Source of the DNA: Streptococcus sp. bf_0095
GTDB lineage: Bacteria; Bacillota; Bacilli; Lactobacillales; Streptococcaceae
Direction: 5' to 3'
DNA: 64,000 nt
NCBI RefSeq assembly: GCF_004166885.1
Contig: NZ_RCYU01000002.1
Coordinates: 310,001-374,000 of the forward strand
Within the stretch, counting starts at the first letter, position 1; each line of letters starts with the position of its first letter. Shown here piece by piece: positions 1 through 10,188 of this stretch. A program made the position numbers and the translations under genes. A model generated the notes under the pieces. That model worked only from the letters and a program-made list of their open reading frames with translations. It was not told the origin of the DNA and made no database searches.

Positions 1-289
1 TCACAACTAAGTTTACGGGCAGACTACTCAGTCGATTCAACCAGATCAACGCAAGTGAAAGAAAAATAAACCAAATAGAGTGGCTATAGGAAATAGACTT
101 GCTACGTAACAAAAAGCGAAGAAGAAAGCTTCCTAGTCCATCAACTAAAAAGTAAATGGCTAATAGATCCAAGGAAAATTTGGTGAAACCAACGCCGTTT
201 CGAAAAATGAGAATCCCAAAAATGACGGCAAGAACCCCAAACAATAAGGTCCGTCTTCTTGCAACTTGTTCAAAAGATATTTTTTTCAA
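1..289 (-). CDS. Hypothetical membrane protein, 3' end outside the window
   Basis: The reading frame starts at a TTG (287-289) preceded by a GGAGAAGG-like ribosome site and stays open to the window edge, so the 3' part is missing. The translated start reads MKKISFEQVARRRTLLFG, followed by several hydrophobic stretches (VLAVIFGILIF, LLAIYFLVDGL, WFIFLSLALIWL) typical of a small polytopic membrane protein. It is divergent from pepX and about 100 bp from it. No family could be assigned; a DUF308/HdeD-like protein is one possibility. The plus-strand ORF lying over it has no comparable start signal. Confidence is moderate because only about 96 residues are visible. Confidence 0.55.
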   Translation of the reverse strand, partial: MKKISFEQVARRRTLLFGVLAVIFGILIFRNGVGFTKFSLDLLAIYFLVDGLGSFLLRFLLRSKSISYSHSIWFIFLSLALIWLNRLSSLPVNLVV

Positions 290-319
290 TATTCCTTCTC
301 CTTATAGACGAAAGGTCTT

Positions 320-348
320 TAGACAAATACTATTTTATCAAGTATAAT
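320..348 (+). promoter_or_regulatory. pepX promoter
   Basis: A -35 like TAGACA at 320-325 is separated by 17 bp from a perfect TATAAT at 343-348. Transcription would start about 35 bp before the pepX AUG, which has a GGAG ribosome site at 381-384. Confidence 0.7.
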
Positions 349-390
349 ATAAAAAGTAAAGAACAAAGAAACTGATAAAAGGAGCAGTCT

Positions 391-2670
391 ATGAAATACA
401 ATCAATATAGCTATCTATCTGTTGACCAAAAAGACATTCTTAAGGAACTAAAAGAAATTGGGTTTGACCTTCCCACCCACCTCCCAGAAAAAGAACTGTT
501 TGAATGGTTTGTCCGCAAGGTTTACTTCACCTATAAAGATACAGATTATCCCCTCTCTAACCTAGTGGTGGATTCTAAAACAGACTTTTTAACGTATATC
601 CAATCTGACTGCGAATGGTCTCCGAACATTTTTTACACAGTAGCCCTCCAATTACTCGGTTTCCGCTATTTTATTGATTTTGAAGATACGGATAGCTTCT
701 TGAAAGAAGTCCAATTTCCGATTGAGTATGGAAACTTGGTAGAAAACCTCTACCACCTCCTCAATACTCGAACAGTCAAAGGGAATTTACTAATTGAGCA
801 GTTGGTCAGCGATGGCTTGATTCCCGAAGACAATCGCTACCACTTTTTCAACGGAAAAAGTCTAGCTACCTTTAACTGCCATGATGTGATCCGTGAAGTG
901 GTCTATGTAGAAAGTCGGATTGATAGCGATCAGGATGGTCTTCCAGATTTGGTCAAGGTCAATATTATTCGCCCTCGCTATGAAGGAAAAATTCCAGCCG
1001 TCATGACTGCCAGCCCTTATCACCAAGGAACCAATGACAAGGCTAGCGACAAAGCGCTCTATAATATGAATGTGGACCTGGAGGTCAAAGAACCTCATAC
1101 CATTCAAGTAGAAGAACCTCAATTAGAATTGGTGGATCCTGTCGGTTCATCTCAACTGGTCTCTGAGGCTGAAGAAACCCTCACTCATATCAATAGCAGT
1201 TATACTCTCAATGACTACCTTCTCGCCCGTGGTTTTGCCAATCTCTACGTCTCTGGTCTTGGAACCAAGGACTCTCAAGGTTTGATGACCAACGGGGATT
1301 ACCGCCAAATCGAGGCCTATAAAAATGTCATCGACTGGCTCAACGGACGCTGTCGTGCCTTCACAGACCACAGTCGCCAACGCCAAATCAAGGCCGATTG
1401 GTCTAATGGCAAGGTTGCTACGACGGGCTTGTCCTACCTAGGGACCATGTCCAATGGACTGGCTACCACCGGTGTCGATGGCCTAGAAGTGATCATCGCA
1501 GAAGCCGGTATCTCTTCTTGGTACAACTACTATCGAGAAAACGGACTCGTGACGAGTCCTGGCGGCTATCCTGGAGAGGATTTTGATTCGCTTGCTGAGT
1601 TGACTTATTCACGTGCCCTTCGGGCTGGAGACTATCTCCGCCACCATGCAGCCCATGTCGCTGATTTGGAAGAGGTTAAGAAGCAATTGGATCGCAAAAC
1701 AGGGGACTACAACCAATTCTGGCACGACCGCAACTACCTCCTTCAGGCAGACAAAGTCAGGGCAGAGGTTGTCTTCACCCATGGTTCCCAAGACTGGAAC
1801 GTGAAGCCCCTCCATGTTTACCAAATGTTCCAAGCCCTTCCAGCCAACATCAAGAAACACCTCTTCTATCACAATGGGGCCCATGTCTATCTCAACAACT
1901 GGCAGTCCATTGACTTCCGTGAGAGTATGAATGCCCTCCTCTCTAAAAAATTACTGGGCTATGATTCAAGCTATGAATTGCCAACCGTCATCTGGCAGGA
2001 CAATACAGGGGAACAAAGTTGGACTTCCTTGGAAGACTTTGGCAATCAAACAGCCCAGCGGACCTTCTCACTGGGAGATGGTGAAAAAGTCATCCAAAAC
2101 CGCTACGCATCAGAAGACTATGAGCGCTATGGCAAGGCCTATCCAACTTTCCTAACGGACCTCTACCAGGATAAGGCGCAACAAGTGACCATCGATCTTC
2201 CGATTGCAGAAGACCTACACCTCAACGGAAAAGCTCACCTTCACCTGCGGCTCCAATCTAGCACTGACAAGGGCTTGCTCTCAGTCCAACTCATGGAGCT
2301 AGGAAGCAAGAAATACCTCCAACCCTATCCAGCTGTCCTATCCGTCCGTACACTGGATAACGGTCGTTACCATATGCTGGACAACTTGACTGAATTGCCA
2401 TTTAAGGAAGCCGGCCAACGAGTGATTACAAAGGGGTATCTTAACCTCCAAAACCGTCATGATCTCTTACAAGTCGAACCTGTGACCCCTGGAGAATGGA
2501 TGGAATTCGACTTTGAACTCCAACCAACCATCTACAAACTGGAGAAAGGGACCACTCTTCGTCTCGTCCTTTATACAACCGACTTCGAGATCACTGTCCG
2601 CGACCAAACAGACTACCAACTCACCATTGATCTGGCCAACTCCAGCTTAACCCTTCCTGAGATGGATTAA
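391..2670 (+). CDS. pepX: Xaa-Pro dipeptidyl-peptidase (X-prolyl dipeptidyl aminopeptidase)
   Basis: This cytoplasmic serine exopeptidase (family S15) releases X-Pro dipeptides from peptide N-termini and is part of peptide catabolism in lactic streptococci. The 759-residue length is usual for the family. The catalytic triad can be read directly: Ser348 in GLSYLGT, Asp468 in GSQDWNV and His498 in NGAHVY, the same numbers as the well-studied lactococcal enzyme. The N-terminal helical region precedes an alpha/beta hydrolase core and a C-terminal jelly-roll part. The gene has its own promoter and reads alone; no clear terminator follows before the next promoter at 2714. Confidence 0.97.
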   Translation: MKYNQYSYLSVDQKDILKELKEIGFDLPTHLPEKELFEWFVRKVYFTYKDTDYPLSNLVVDSKTDFLTYIQSDCEWSPNIFYTVALQLLGFRYFIDFEDTDSFLKEVQFPIEYGNLVENLYHLLNTRTVKGNLLIEQLVSDGLIPEDNRYHFFNGKSLATFNCHDVIREVVYVESRIDSDQDGLPDLVKVNIIRPRYEGKIPAVMTASPYHQGTNDKASDKALYNMNVDLEVKEPHTIQVEEPQLELVDPVGSSQLVSEAEETLTHINSSYTLNDYLLARGFANLYVSGLGTKDSQGLMTNGDYRQIEAYKNVIDWLNGRCRAFTDHSRQRQIKADWSNGKVATTGLSYLGTMSNGLATTGVDGLEVIIAEAGISSWYNYYRENGLVTSPGGYPGEDFDSLAELTYSRALRAGDYLRHHAAHVADLEEVKKQLDRKTGDYNQFWHDRNYLLQADKVRAEVVFTHGSQDWNVKPLHVYQMFQALPANIKKHLFYHNGAHVYLNNWQSIDFRESMNALLSKKLLGYDSSYELPTVIWQDNTGEQSWTSLEDFGNQTAQRTFSLGDGEKVIQNRYASEDYERYGKAYPTFLTDLYQDKAQQVTIDLPIAEDLHLNGKAHLHLRLQSSTDKGLLSVQLMELGSKKYLQPYPAVLSVRTLDNGRYHMLDNLTELPFKEAGQRVITKGYLNLQNRHDLLQVEPVTPGEWMEFDFELQPTIYKLEKGTTLRLVLYTTDFEITVRDQTDYQLTIDLANSSLTLPEMD

Positions 2671-2713
2671 GGAATTTCATGCTTTTTCCTTGTCGTCCCT
2701 TCCCTTGCTTGAT

Positions 2714-2742
2714 TTGACAGCCTTGCCTACTTATGATAATAT
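2714..2742 (+). promoter_or_regulatory. Promoter of the RocS-like gene
   Basis: A consensus TTGACA at 2714-2719 is followed after 17 bp by TAATAT (2737-2742); an overlapping GATAAT lies at 2735-2740. The start codon of the next gene is at 2783. Confidence 0.6.
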
Positions 2743-2782
2743 CTAAGAGAGTATTTCATAGAAAAAGAGTTTAGAGGATATT

Positions 2783-3298
2783 ATGGCTATCGAAAAAACA
2801 GTCAGCGAAATTGCTGAAATTCTAGGAGTTAGTCGCCAAGCGGTCAATAACCGTGTCAAGGCCCTAGATCCTGAAGATACAGAAAAAAATGATAAGGGAG
2901 TTACCGTCGTAACCCGTAGTGGCTTGATTAAGCTAGAAGAAATCTACAAAAAGACCATCTTTGAAGACGAGCCCGTCAGCGATGATGTGAAACAGCGTGA
3001 ATTGATGGAAATTTTGGTAGATGAAAAAAATGCCGAAATCGTCCGTCTCTACGAACAACTAAAAGCAAAAGACGACCAGCTAAAATCCAAAGATGAGCAA
3101 TTAGCTAAAAAGGATGAGCAGTTGCGTGTCAAAGATGTTCAGATCGCTGAAAAAGATAAACAGCTCGACCAACAACAACAGCTAACCCTTCAGGCTATGA
3201 ATGACCGCGAAACATTGAAATTGGAATTAGATCAAGCCAATGAAAAGGTTCAAGAACAAGAGAGTAAAGGCTTCTGGAGACGCGTCTTTGGTCGCTAA
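2783..3298 (+). CDS. rocS: DUF536-type HTH/coiled-coil protein, RocS-like
   Basis: The 171-residue protein has three visible parts. An N-terminal helix-turn-helix (about residues 6-27, SEIAEILGVSRQAVNNRVK) is followed by a long heptad-rich segment (about 75-155) with repeated KDEQL/KDQQL units predicting a coiled coil. The C-terminus is short, basic and aromatic (GFWRRVFGR) and could act as an amphipathic membrane-binding helix. This architecture matches the pneumococcal chromosome-segregation factor RocS, which links DNA to the membrane. Related DUF536 proteins also occur beside plasmid rep genes. The gene has its own promoter and terminator. The family is clear; equivalence to RocS is inferred from architecture and recall, not from an alignment. 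Confidence 0.7.
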   Translation: MAIEKTVSEIAEILGVSRQAVNNRVKALDPEDTEKNDKGVTVVTRSGLIKLEEIYKKTIFEDEPVSDDVKQRELMEILVDEKNAEIVRLYEQLKAKDDQLKSKDEQLAKKDEQLRVKDVQIAEKDKQLDQQQQLTLQAMNDRETLKLELDQANEKVQEQESKGFWRRVFGR

Positions 3299-3321
3299 AA
3301 ACTGACTTCGGTCAGTTTTTT
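3299..3321 (+). terminator. Intrinsic terminator after the RocS-like gene
   Basis: The stem AAACTGAC/GTCAGTTT closes on a TTCG tetraloop (3307-3310) and runs directly into a T tract, beginning at the stop codon of the gene. Confidence 0.85.
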
Positions 3322-3386
3322 CTATGCCTTTGCCTCCCCTCAATAATTAGAAAATCCAAAAACACCCATTAGATGAAGGAGTTCCC

Positions 3387-3980
3387 TTGAAAGAATTAAG
3401 CCACTATGTCTCCTTTGATTTAGAATTTAATCAATTTGAAGGAAAGTACCACATTATCCAAGTTTCTGCTGTCCGCTTTGCAGATGGCCAAGAAGTTGCC
3501 CACTATGATTCCTATGCCTATACGGATAAACCACTGAAGAGCTTTATCAATGGCCTCACCGGGATAACATCTGATAAAATCCTCCAAGCTCCCCCACTCG
3601 AGCAAGTCCTAGCGGAGTTCCAAGATTTTGTTGCAGATAGTCCCCTCATTGGATACAATGCCATCAAGAGTGACCTCCCTATCCTAGCGGAAAATGGGCT
3701 AGAGTTCACAGACCAATATGCTGTTGATGTCTTTGAAGAAGCTTCTAAACGCCGCCCTTCTGACCTCCATGGGATCAAAAACTTGCAGCTCCATACAGTT
3801 GCTCAGTTTTTAGGGGTAGCTGGAAAATCGCATGATAGTTTAGAAGATGCCCGGATGACTGCCCTTGTCTATGAAGCCTTTCTCGAATCAGACCGGGCCC
3901 GGCAACTCCTAACCGAACAAGAATCCTTTTCTACCTCTCCTTTTGGTGGATTGGACCTCTCCAATTTTTTTAACGACTAA
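3387..3980 (+). CDS. DnaQ-like 3'-5' exonuclease (DEDDh family)
   Basis: A 197-residue protein with the DEDDh exonuclease motifs in order: Exo I DLEFN near residue 11 (Asp and Glu metal ligands), Exo II around GYNAIKSDLPIL, and Exo III HDSLEDA with the catalytic His and last Asp. It is a stand-alone exonuclease domain resembling the epsilon/RNase T superfamily, with no polymerase or helicase fused. The start is TTG at 3387 with an AAGGAG site about 8 bp upstream, which fixes it better than any later ATG. The substrate (DNA repair or RNA trimming) cannot be told from sequence. Confidence 0.88.
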   Translation: MKELSHYVSFDLEFNQFEGKYHIIQVSAVRFADGQEVAHYDSYAYTDKPLKSFINGLTGITSDKILQAPPLEQVLAEFQDFVADSPLIGYNAIKSDLPILAENGLEFTDQYAVDVFEEASKRRPSDLHGIKNLQLHTVAQFLGVAGKSHDSLEDARMTALVYEAFLESDRARQLLTEQESFSTSPFGGLDLSNFFND

Positions 3981-4010
3981 AAAAACCTCTATCATCGATA
4001 GAGGTTTTCT
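3981..4010. terminator. Bidirectional terminator between convergent genes
   Basis: A 12-bp perfect stem (3982-3993 with 3997-4008, arms ending in AAAA and TTTT) with a 3-nt loop can terminate both the exonuclease gene and ybaB. Confidence 0.85.
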
Positions 4011-4018
4011 CTGTATGC

Positions 4019-4318
4019 TTAGAATGGTAATTTACCTGCAAAAGCTCCCAATTTTTTCTTGGTTGCCGCATCAATTTCTTCGATGGCCGCATTGATAGCT
4101 TGAACGGTCATATCAGAAAGAGTTTCTGTATCTTCTGGGTCCACGACTGCCGGGTTAAATTCGATGGATACCACCTTTTTATCACCTGTCAAGGTAGCGA
4201 CGACCAAGTCCTGAGCAGACTTACCAACAAATTGAGAAGCAGCCAATTCTGCCTGGCTTTGTTCCATTTGCTTCTGAAGCTTTTGTGCTTGCTTCATCAT
4301 ATTTTGCATATTCATCAT
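4019..4318 (-). CDS. ybaB: YbaB/EbfC family nucleoid-associated protein
   Basis: This 99-residue protein has the YbaB/EbfC fold signature: a Met/Gln-rich N-terminal helix ([13 protein letters not shown]), the central strand segment [18 protein letters not shown], and the C-terminal helix with [10 protein letters not shown]. Family members are small dimers that bind DNA and are often encoded near dnaX/recR, but here the gene stands alone between mntH and the exonuclease gene. The first of two adjacent ATG codons is used as start; the second is equally possible. Transcription comes from a TGCTATAAT promoter at 4421. Confidence 0.92.
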   Translation of the reverse strand: MMNMQNMMKQAQKLQKQMEQSQAELAASQFVGKSAQDLVVATLTGDKKVVSIEFNPAVVDPEDTETLSDMTVQAINAAIEEIDAATKKKLGAFAGKLPF

Positions 4319-4420
4319 AAGATTTTCTAGATTCCTTTCGTATCAAGGGGTTAGGACCTCTTGTTAAGTTTTTACTTCCCACTTCTGCCCATTTTCTAGC
4401 TAGATGGGAACTTCCCTCCT

Positions 4421-4449
4421 ATTATAGCATGTTTTCCCCGTCCGACAAA
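4421..4449 (-). promoter_or_regulatory. ybaB promoter, extended -10
   Basis: On the minus strand TGCTATAAT (TATAAT at 4421-4426) forms an extended -10, with a weak TTTGTC at 4444-4449 at 17-bp spacing. It lies just past the mntH stop codon. Confidence 0.6.
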
Positions 4450-4458
4450 GCTGATTTT

Positions 4459-5805
4459 TTATTTAAACAGCGTCGTCACAATGAGTTGGACGTTTAACAG
4501 AGTCAGAAGAGTAGCTACTCCGTAAGCTAAGTAGGTATTCCATTTTGCATTGACAAATTCTCCCATGATTTTTTTATTGGAGGTAAAGTAAACCAAGGGG
4601 AAAATTGAAAATGGTAAAGCCAGAGACAAGAAGACTTGAGAATAGACCAACAAATTATCTAGAACACTTTCCTGATCCCCAAATAGAAAGGCGACAATCA
4701 GGACAGGAGTGAGGGCCAACATCCTAGTAAAGAGGCGGACAAGCCATTGAGGAAGCCGGAATTTAAGAAAACCTTCCATGACAATTTGTCCCGTCAGAGT
4801 GCCTGTAATGGTTGAATTCTGACCACTTGCTAACAAAGCAACGGCAAACAGAGTGGACAGAAAAGGACTCGCAATAGCTCCTGCAATGGCATTGTTTTGC
4901 AAGGCATCATACATACTGGAGAAGGCTCCAATTTCTTCTGCGTGTCCAAAAAAGAGGGCCGCTCCGAGAATCAGTAAGAGAGAGTTGACAACAAAAGCCA
5001 GGGTCAATTCAATATTGGAGTCCCAGGTCATGAAGCGCACAGCCCGACGAATATCCGCAGGATCCTCATAATCGACCTTCCGTGTTTGTGAAATGGAAGA
5101 ATGTAAATAAAGGTTATGAGGCATGACAGTTGCACCAATAATTCCCAATGCTAGCGTCAAGGCTTGTGATCCCTTGGGAAGCCCAATGCCTACGATTTCC
5201 TTTTGGGGAATAAACCCAGCAAAAATTCCACCTATATCTGGTTTTGATAAGACCACAAGATAGATAAAAATCCCCAGAATGGTCAAAATCAAGGTGGAGA
5301 CAATGGCCTCAATCTTGCGAAAACCCAAGTGCATGAGCCCAAGGAGGAGGAAGACATCCAGGATGGTGACCAAAATAGAAAAAAGCAAGGGCCATCCGAA
5401 GAGCAAATGGAGCGCAATCCCCGAACCAATGACTTCTGCTAAATCTGTCGCCATCAAAGCCAATTCAATCACCATCCAGAGAATATAGCGGAGCCACTTA
5501 GGTAAATGAGTCGCCGTTGTCTGGGCCAAATCTTTCCGATGGACAATACCTAGTTTTCCAGCCATCTGTTGCAATTGCATAGCAATCAAGGAGGATAAGA
5601 GAACCACCGACAAGAGCAAGTAACGATAGTGAGCCCCGCCAACAACGCTGGTAATCCAGTTCCCAGGATCCATATAGCCCACTGCTACTAGACTCCCCGG
5701 ACCTGAAAACAATAATAAGGTCTTCCAAAAAGAAGTTCCCTTGGGAACCCTGACGGATTGATTGATTTCTTGGAGTGATTTCCGCTCTAACTGTTCTAAA
5801 CTCAT
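4459..5805 (-). CDS. mntH: Nramp-family divalent metal (Mn2+/Fe2+) transporter
   Basis: A 448-residue polytopic protein of the proton-coupled Nramp/MntH family. The two unwound metal-binding motifs are visible: DPGN in TM1 (residues 46-49) and MPHN in TM6 (228-231, the Met that favours soft transition metals). About eleven hydrophobic segments fit the family topology. It would import manganese, important for oxidative-stress defence in peroxide-producing streptococci. An extended -10 (TGCTATAAT on the minus strand near 5839-5847) precedes it. I could not point to a convincing MntR/ScaR operator. It is divergent from the receiver-like gene at 6093. Confidence 0.95.
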   Translation of the reverse strand: MSLEQLERKSLQEINQSVRVPKGTSFWKTLLLFSGPGSLVAVGYMDPGNWITSVVGGAHYRYLLLSVVLLSSLIAMQLQQMAGKLGIVHRKDLAQTTATHLPKWLRYILWMVIELALMATDLAEVIGSGIALHLLFGWPLLFSILVTILDVFLLLGLMHLGFRKIEAIVSTLILTILGIFIYLVVLSKPDIGGIFAGFIPQKEIVGIGLPKGSQALTLALGIIGATVMPHNLYLHSSISQTRKVDYEDPADIRRAVRFMTWDSNIELTLAFVVNSLLLILGAALFFGHAEEIGAFSSMYDALQNNAIAGAIASPFLSTLFAVALLASGQNSTITGTLTGQIVMEGFLKFRLPQWLVRLFTRMLALTPVLIVAFLFGDQESVLDNLLVYSQVFLSLALPFSIFPLVYFTSNKKIMGEFVNAKWNTYLAYGVATLLTLLNVQLIVTTLFK

Positions 5806-6092
5806 GATACCCTTCTTTCCACGACGTTACTTCCCCTTGATTATAGCACAAATGACGATTTTTCGGTAAATTTTCTCTGTATTTTCAAAAAAGATTCCCT
5901 TCCCAACTCCCACTTCACCATTTTCTTCGTATTCCTTTAGCGATTTTTTCTTCTTTGCTCCTCCAAATTGAACCGAATAGCTTCAAAAATGAACCAAATA
6001 GATTTTTCCCCCTATCCGGCTTCAAAAGTTTGTATACTAATCGTAACTGAAATATAGCTCAGTTATTTATTGAACAGCAAAGGAAAGAAACT

Positions 6093-6623
6093 ATGATCTA
6101 TGTCATTGAATACAATTATCCCTCTAAGATGTTGGTCGAACATATTAACAGCTATCTAGAGAAAAAACGGGTTCGTAATCTACCAGTCAAGCTGGTCTAT
6201 AATGGAAATATCTCCTATATTGACTATGACTTGAAAAACATCTACTTCTTCTCCTGTCAAGGAAATTCTGGAATCAACGCCTACAAAGAGCTCGAACGCA
6301 TCCGGAGAAATGATCCTTTTGGACGCATTATCGTTCACTCTAACAAGGTGGATGGACGCAGACTCATGGACCATAAACTACAAGTCTATGGCTTGATGGA
6401 ACTAAGCCTTAGTGACTACGGAAAGCCAGACCTCTATTATCAAGAGCTTGACTTTTTGCTAGGCGATCTCTACGAAGAACTCTGGGAAATGGCTGCTGAA
6501 GCCAAGTACGCTGCTGGGAAGAAAACCAATCAGCTCTTCCCACGCTGGGGTCCTGAAATCGGAATTTACCCACCTAAGCGTTATTCCATCCATCTCCGTC
6601 AAAATCCAAACGAAGACGATTAA
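6093..6623 (+). CDS. Receiver-like protein lacking phosphoacceptor and output domain
   Basis: The 176-residue protein has no clear named family. Residues about 49-110 follow the pattern of the AgrA/ComE (LytTR-class) receiver: IYFFSCQG where ComE-type proteins have YFLDI, then an ERIRRNDPFGRIIVHS segment equivalent to RxxNPYaxIVFIT, then LQVYGLMEL equivalent to YQVSALDF. The phosphoacceptor Asp position is replaced by Ser/Cys, and there is no LytTR DNA-binding domain; the C-terminus is a helix plus a charged tail. An AACTGA/TCAGTT inverted repeat (6045-6064) sits in its leader. The receiver relationship is inferred by eye. It could be a partner or decoy of a two-component protein, or unrelated. 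Confidence 0.5.
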   Translation: MIYVIEYNYPSKMLVEHINSYLEKKRVRNLPVKLVYNGNISYIDYDLKNIYFFSCQGNSGINAYKELERIRRNDPFGRIIVHSNKVDGRRLMDHKLQVYGLMELSLSDYGKPDLYYQELDFLLGDLYEELWEMAAEAKYAAGKKTNQLFPRWGPEIGIYPPKRYSIHLRQNPNEDD

Positions 6624-6634
6624 CTCATCAAAAG

Positions 6635-6662
6635 TGGAGCCTGGGGACAGGGTCCATTTTTT
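6635..6662 (+). terminator. Intrinsic terminator after the receiver-like gene
   Basis: The interrupted stem TGGA-g-CCTG / CAGG-g-TCCA with a 4-nt loop (6644-6647) is followed by six T residues. Confidence 0.75.
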
Positions 6663-6672
6663 ATGTTACAAT
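6644..6672 (+). promoter_or_regulatory. Promoter of the flavoprotein gene
   Basis: GGGACA (6644-6649), a 17-bp spacer and an extended -10 TGTTACAAT ending at 6672. It overlaps the upstream terminator hairpin. Confidence 0.5.
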
Positions 6673-6674
6673 GA

Positions 6675-7883
<1,209 letters not shown>

Positions 7884-7977
7884 CAGCTTTTTCAAAAGAT
7901 GTTAGGATTATTTTTAGAACAAATCCAGCAACAAACATAAGAGTCATCTTCTAAGAGATGTCACTTTGCGTTTTTAT

Positions 7978-8008
7978 GGCTATTTAGTTCGTACTAAATA
8001 GCCTTTTT
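7978..8008 (+). terminator. Strong intrinsic terminator
   Basis: An 11-bp perfect stem (7978-7988 with 7993-8003), TCGT loop and T run lie downstream of the flavoprotein gene. Between 7884 and 7977 there is only a weak CATCT/AGATG hairpin. Confidence 0.9.
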
Positions 8009-8080
8009 CTTTTGTCTATGAAAGAGCCTTTGCTGGCCTTTGCCTTCTTCCTATATTTGAATTAGAAATGGAGAATCCAT

Positions 8081-9418
8081 ATGGAAAAATCTCAATGGGG
8101 TTCCAAAATTGGCTTTATCCTAGCCTCTGCAGGTTCTGCAATTGGTCTTGGGGCTGTTTGGAAGTTCCCTTATATGACCGCCGCTAACGGGGGCGGAAGT
8201 TTCCTTCTTGTTTTTTTGATAGCAACTCTACTTATCGGCTTCCCTCTCTTACTGGCTGAATTTACTCTAGGACGTGCAGCTGGTGTCTCTGCCATTAAGA
8301 CCTTTGGAAAGCTCGGTAGCCGTCGCCTTTATGATGGGATTGGTTGGATCGGTGCCTTTGCCCTGTTCATCCTCCTCTCCTTCTACAGTGTCATCGGTGG
8401 TTGGATCCTGATTTATTTGGGAGTCGCCTTGGGAGAGTTATTCCAACTCCTCTCAGTTAGTGACTATACCCAGCTCTTTGGAGAGATTATTTCAAATCCC
8501 TGGTTAGCTCTAGGAGCCCAGGCCATCTTCATCCTCCTCAATGTCTTGATTGTTTCCAAGGGGGTGGAGCAAGGGATTGAAAAGGCCTCAAAATTCATGA
8601 TGCCACTTCTCTTCATTATCTTCTTAGTCATGATTGGTCGTTCCTTGACCTTACCTGGCGCTTGGGAGGGAGTCAGCTATTTCCTCAAGCCAGACTTCTC
8701 CAAGATGACTAGCCAAGGTCTGCTCTATGCTTTGGGCCAATCGTTTTTCGCCCTCTCCCTAGGGGTGACGGCCATGTTGACCTATGCTTCCTATTTGGAC
8801 AAGGACACTGACCTGGTCCAATCCGGGATTTCCGTCGTCTTCATGAATATCGCCGTTTCCATCATGGCGGGCTTGGCGATCTTCCCAGCTATGTCAGCCT
8901 TTCAAATCCCTTCTACTAGTGGACCGGGACTCCTCTTTGTAGTCCTTCCACAAGTCTTTGATAAGATGCCTTTTGGAACTCTCTTCTACCTGCTTTTCCT
9001 TCTTCTCTTCCTCTTTGCGACTATTACCTCATCCGTCGTCATGTTAGAGATTAATGTCGGGAACGTCACCAACCAAAACAACAAAAAGCGGGCTAAATGG
9101 AGCCAAATCATTGGTCTTCTGACCTTTGTATTTGGGATCCCATCTGCCCTTTCCTATGGAGTACTATCCAAGTGGACCCTCTTTGGAAAATCCTTCTTTG
9201 ATTGCATGGACTTTTTGGTTTCCAACCTCCTCATGCCTTTTGGAGCTCTCTGCCTCTCCCTATTTACAGGCTATATCTTTGATCAAGTCCTAGCCCAAGA
9301 AGAACTAAAGGTGGGAGAAGAGAAAACCAAGCGCTTCTTCTTCAAGCTCTGGGTTTTCTTGCTTCGCTTTGTGATCCCAATCGTCATCCTCATTGTCTTT
9401 ATTACACAATTTATCTAA
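8081..9418 (+). CDS. Neurotransmitter:sodium symporter (NSS) family transporter
   Basis: The 445-residue polytopic protein belongs to the SNF/NSS family of Na+-dependent amino-acid transporters (LeuT/MhsT/TnaT type). The diagnostic N-terminal segment is FILASAGSAIGLGAVWKFPY, with the unwound TM1 GSAIGLG that binds Na+ and substrate; TM6 is represented by QSFFALSLGVTAM. Eleven to twelve hydrophobic segments are present. The start ATG at 8081 has a GGAG site. It reads alone between two terminators. Substrate specificity cannot be deduced, though a hydrophobic or aromatic amino acid is usual in the bacterial branch. Confidence 0.93.
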   Translation: MEKSQWGSKIGFILASAGSAIGLGAVWKFPYMTAANGGGSFLLVFLIATLLIGFPLLLAEFTLGRAAGVSAIKTFGKLGSRRLYDGIGWIGAFALFILLSFYSVIGGWILIYLGVALGELFQLLSVSDYTQLFGEIISNPWLALGAQAIFILLNVLIVSKGVEQGIEKASKFMMPLLFIIFLVMIGRSLTLPGAWEGVSYFLKPDFSKMTSQGLLYALGQSFFALSLGVTAMLTYASYLDKDTDLVQSGISVVFMNIAVSIMAGLAIFPAMSAFQIPSTSGPGLLFVVLPQVFDKMPFGTLFYLLFLLLFLFATITSSVVMLEINVGNVTNQNNKKRAKWSQIIGLLTFVFGIPSALSYGVLSKWTLFGKSFFDCMDFLVSNLLMPFGALCLSLFTGYIFDQVLAQEELKVGEEKTKRFFFKLWVFLLRFVIPIVILIVFITQFI

Positions 9419-9422
9419 AATA

Positions 9423-9458
9423 AAATCCACGACTCCTTAGGGATTCGTGGATTTTTCT
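9423..9458. terminator. Bidirectional terminator
   Basis: The inverted repeat AAATCCACGA (9423-9432) / TCGTGGATTT (9445-9454) separates the convergent NSS transporter and lipoprotein genes; T-rich flanks occur on both strands. Confidence 0.8.
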
Positions 9459-10130
9459 TTATTTTGTAAGGGAAACACGGAAATCATTGTATTTGTTATA
9501 ATCAAAGTCTTCATTAAGCCCTGTTACAAATACAATCGGTGTATAATGGCCCTCTTCTAAGATGAAGCCGGGTTTTACCTTCATATTGGCTCCCCCAAGT
9601 CCAGCAATCCCTGGAAGAAGGGCATCAAAAGCGCCAGGTTCGTCTGTTTCCCAGTAATAGACATTACCAGATGCTTGAACTGCCTTGGCTTTCGTTGTTG
9701 CAGTACGAACAGGATTCAAATCAGCTTGATAAAAGTTCGCTGTTGTAGTGACCGTACCGTCTGCAGCCACGGTCATTTGAACATCTTTGGCAATTTCAGT
9801 TGTTCCTGTCCAAGTCCCTACCAGCTCTTCTGGCACCATTTGAGACGAATCTGTGGCCTTGTTAGTGCTTGCTGCACCAGATCCTGCATTGGTTTGACCT
9901 GAGTTTCCTGCATCTTGAGAAGCAGCTTGTGCCCCTTCTTGCGCATCCGTTTCAGTAGCTTTTGTCTCTTTCTTACCAGAAGCAGCCTTTGCTTTTTTCT
10001 GACTAGACTTCACCGTCGTTTGTGCTTCTTTGGCAGAAGATTTGTTCTCTTCTTTTTTTGAACCACAAGCTACGAGTAGGCTTGCAGAAGTTAATCCTAA
10101 AAGTGCTAAACTTGTCCATTTTTTCATCAT
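9459..10130 (-). CDS. Lipoprotein, DUF6287-like C-terminal domain
   Basis: A 223-residue secreted lipoprotein. The signal peptide MMKKWTSLALLGLTSASL ends in the lipobox LVAC, with Cys22 for lipidation. Residues about 25-100 are a low-complexity Lys/Ser/Ala/Gln linker. The C-terminal part (about 104-220) is a compact globular domain starting LVGTWTGTTEIAKDVQMTV, resembling streptococcal DUF6287 domains. The function is unknown; it is anchored outside the membrane. It has a near-consensus promoter flanked by an inverted repeat (see findings), so it is probably regulated. Confidence 0.8.
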   Translation of the reverse strand: MMKKWTSLALLGLTSASLLVACGSKKEENKSSAKEAQTTVKSSQKKAKAASGKKETKATETDAQEGAQAASQDAGNSGQTNAGSGAASTNKATDSSQMVPEELVGTWTGTTEIAKDVQMTVAADGTVTTTANFYQADLNPVRTATTKAKAVQASGNVYYWETDEPGAFDALLPGIAGLGGANMKVKPGFILEEGHYTPIVFVTGLNEDFDYNKYNDFRVSLTK

Positions 10131-10160
10131 GATGATCCCTCACTTCATTTGATAAAAACT

Positions 10161-10188
10161 ATTATATTACAATATTACTCAATGTCAA
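10161..10188 (-). promoter_or_regulatory. Lipoprotein gene promoter
   Basis: The minus strand has TTGACA (10183-10188), a 16-bp spacer and TATAAT (10161-10166). Confidence 0.8.

Noticed and set aside
156..347. 63-residue plus-strand ORF before pepX
   Set aside because: It lacks a ribosome site, covers the pepX promoter, and lies antisense to a better-supported membrane-protein frame.
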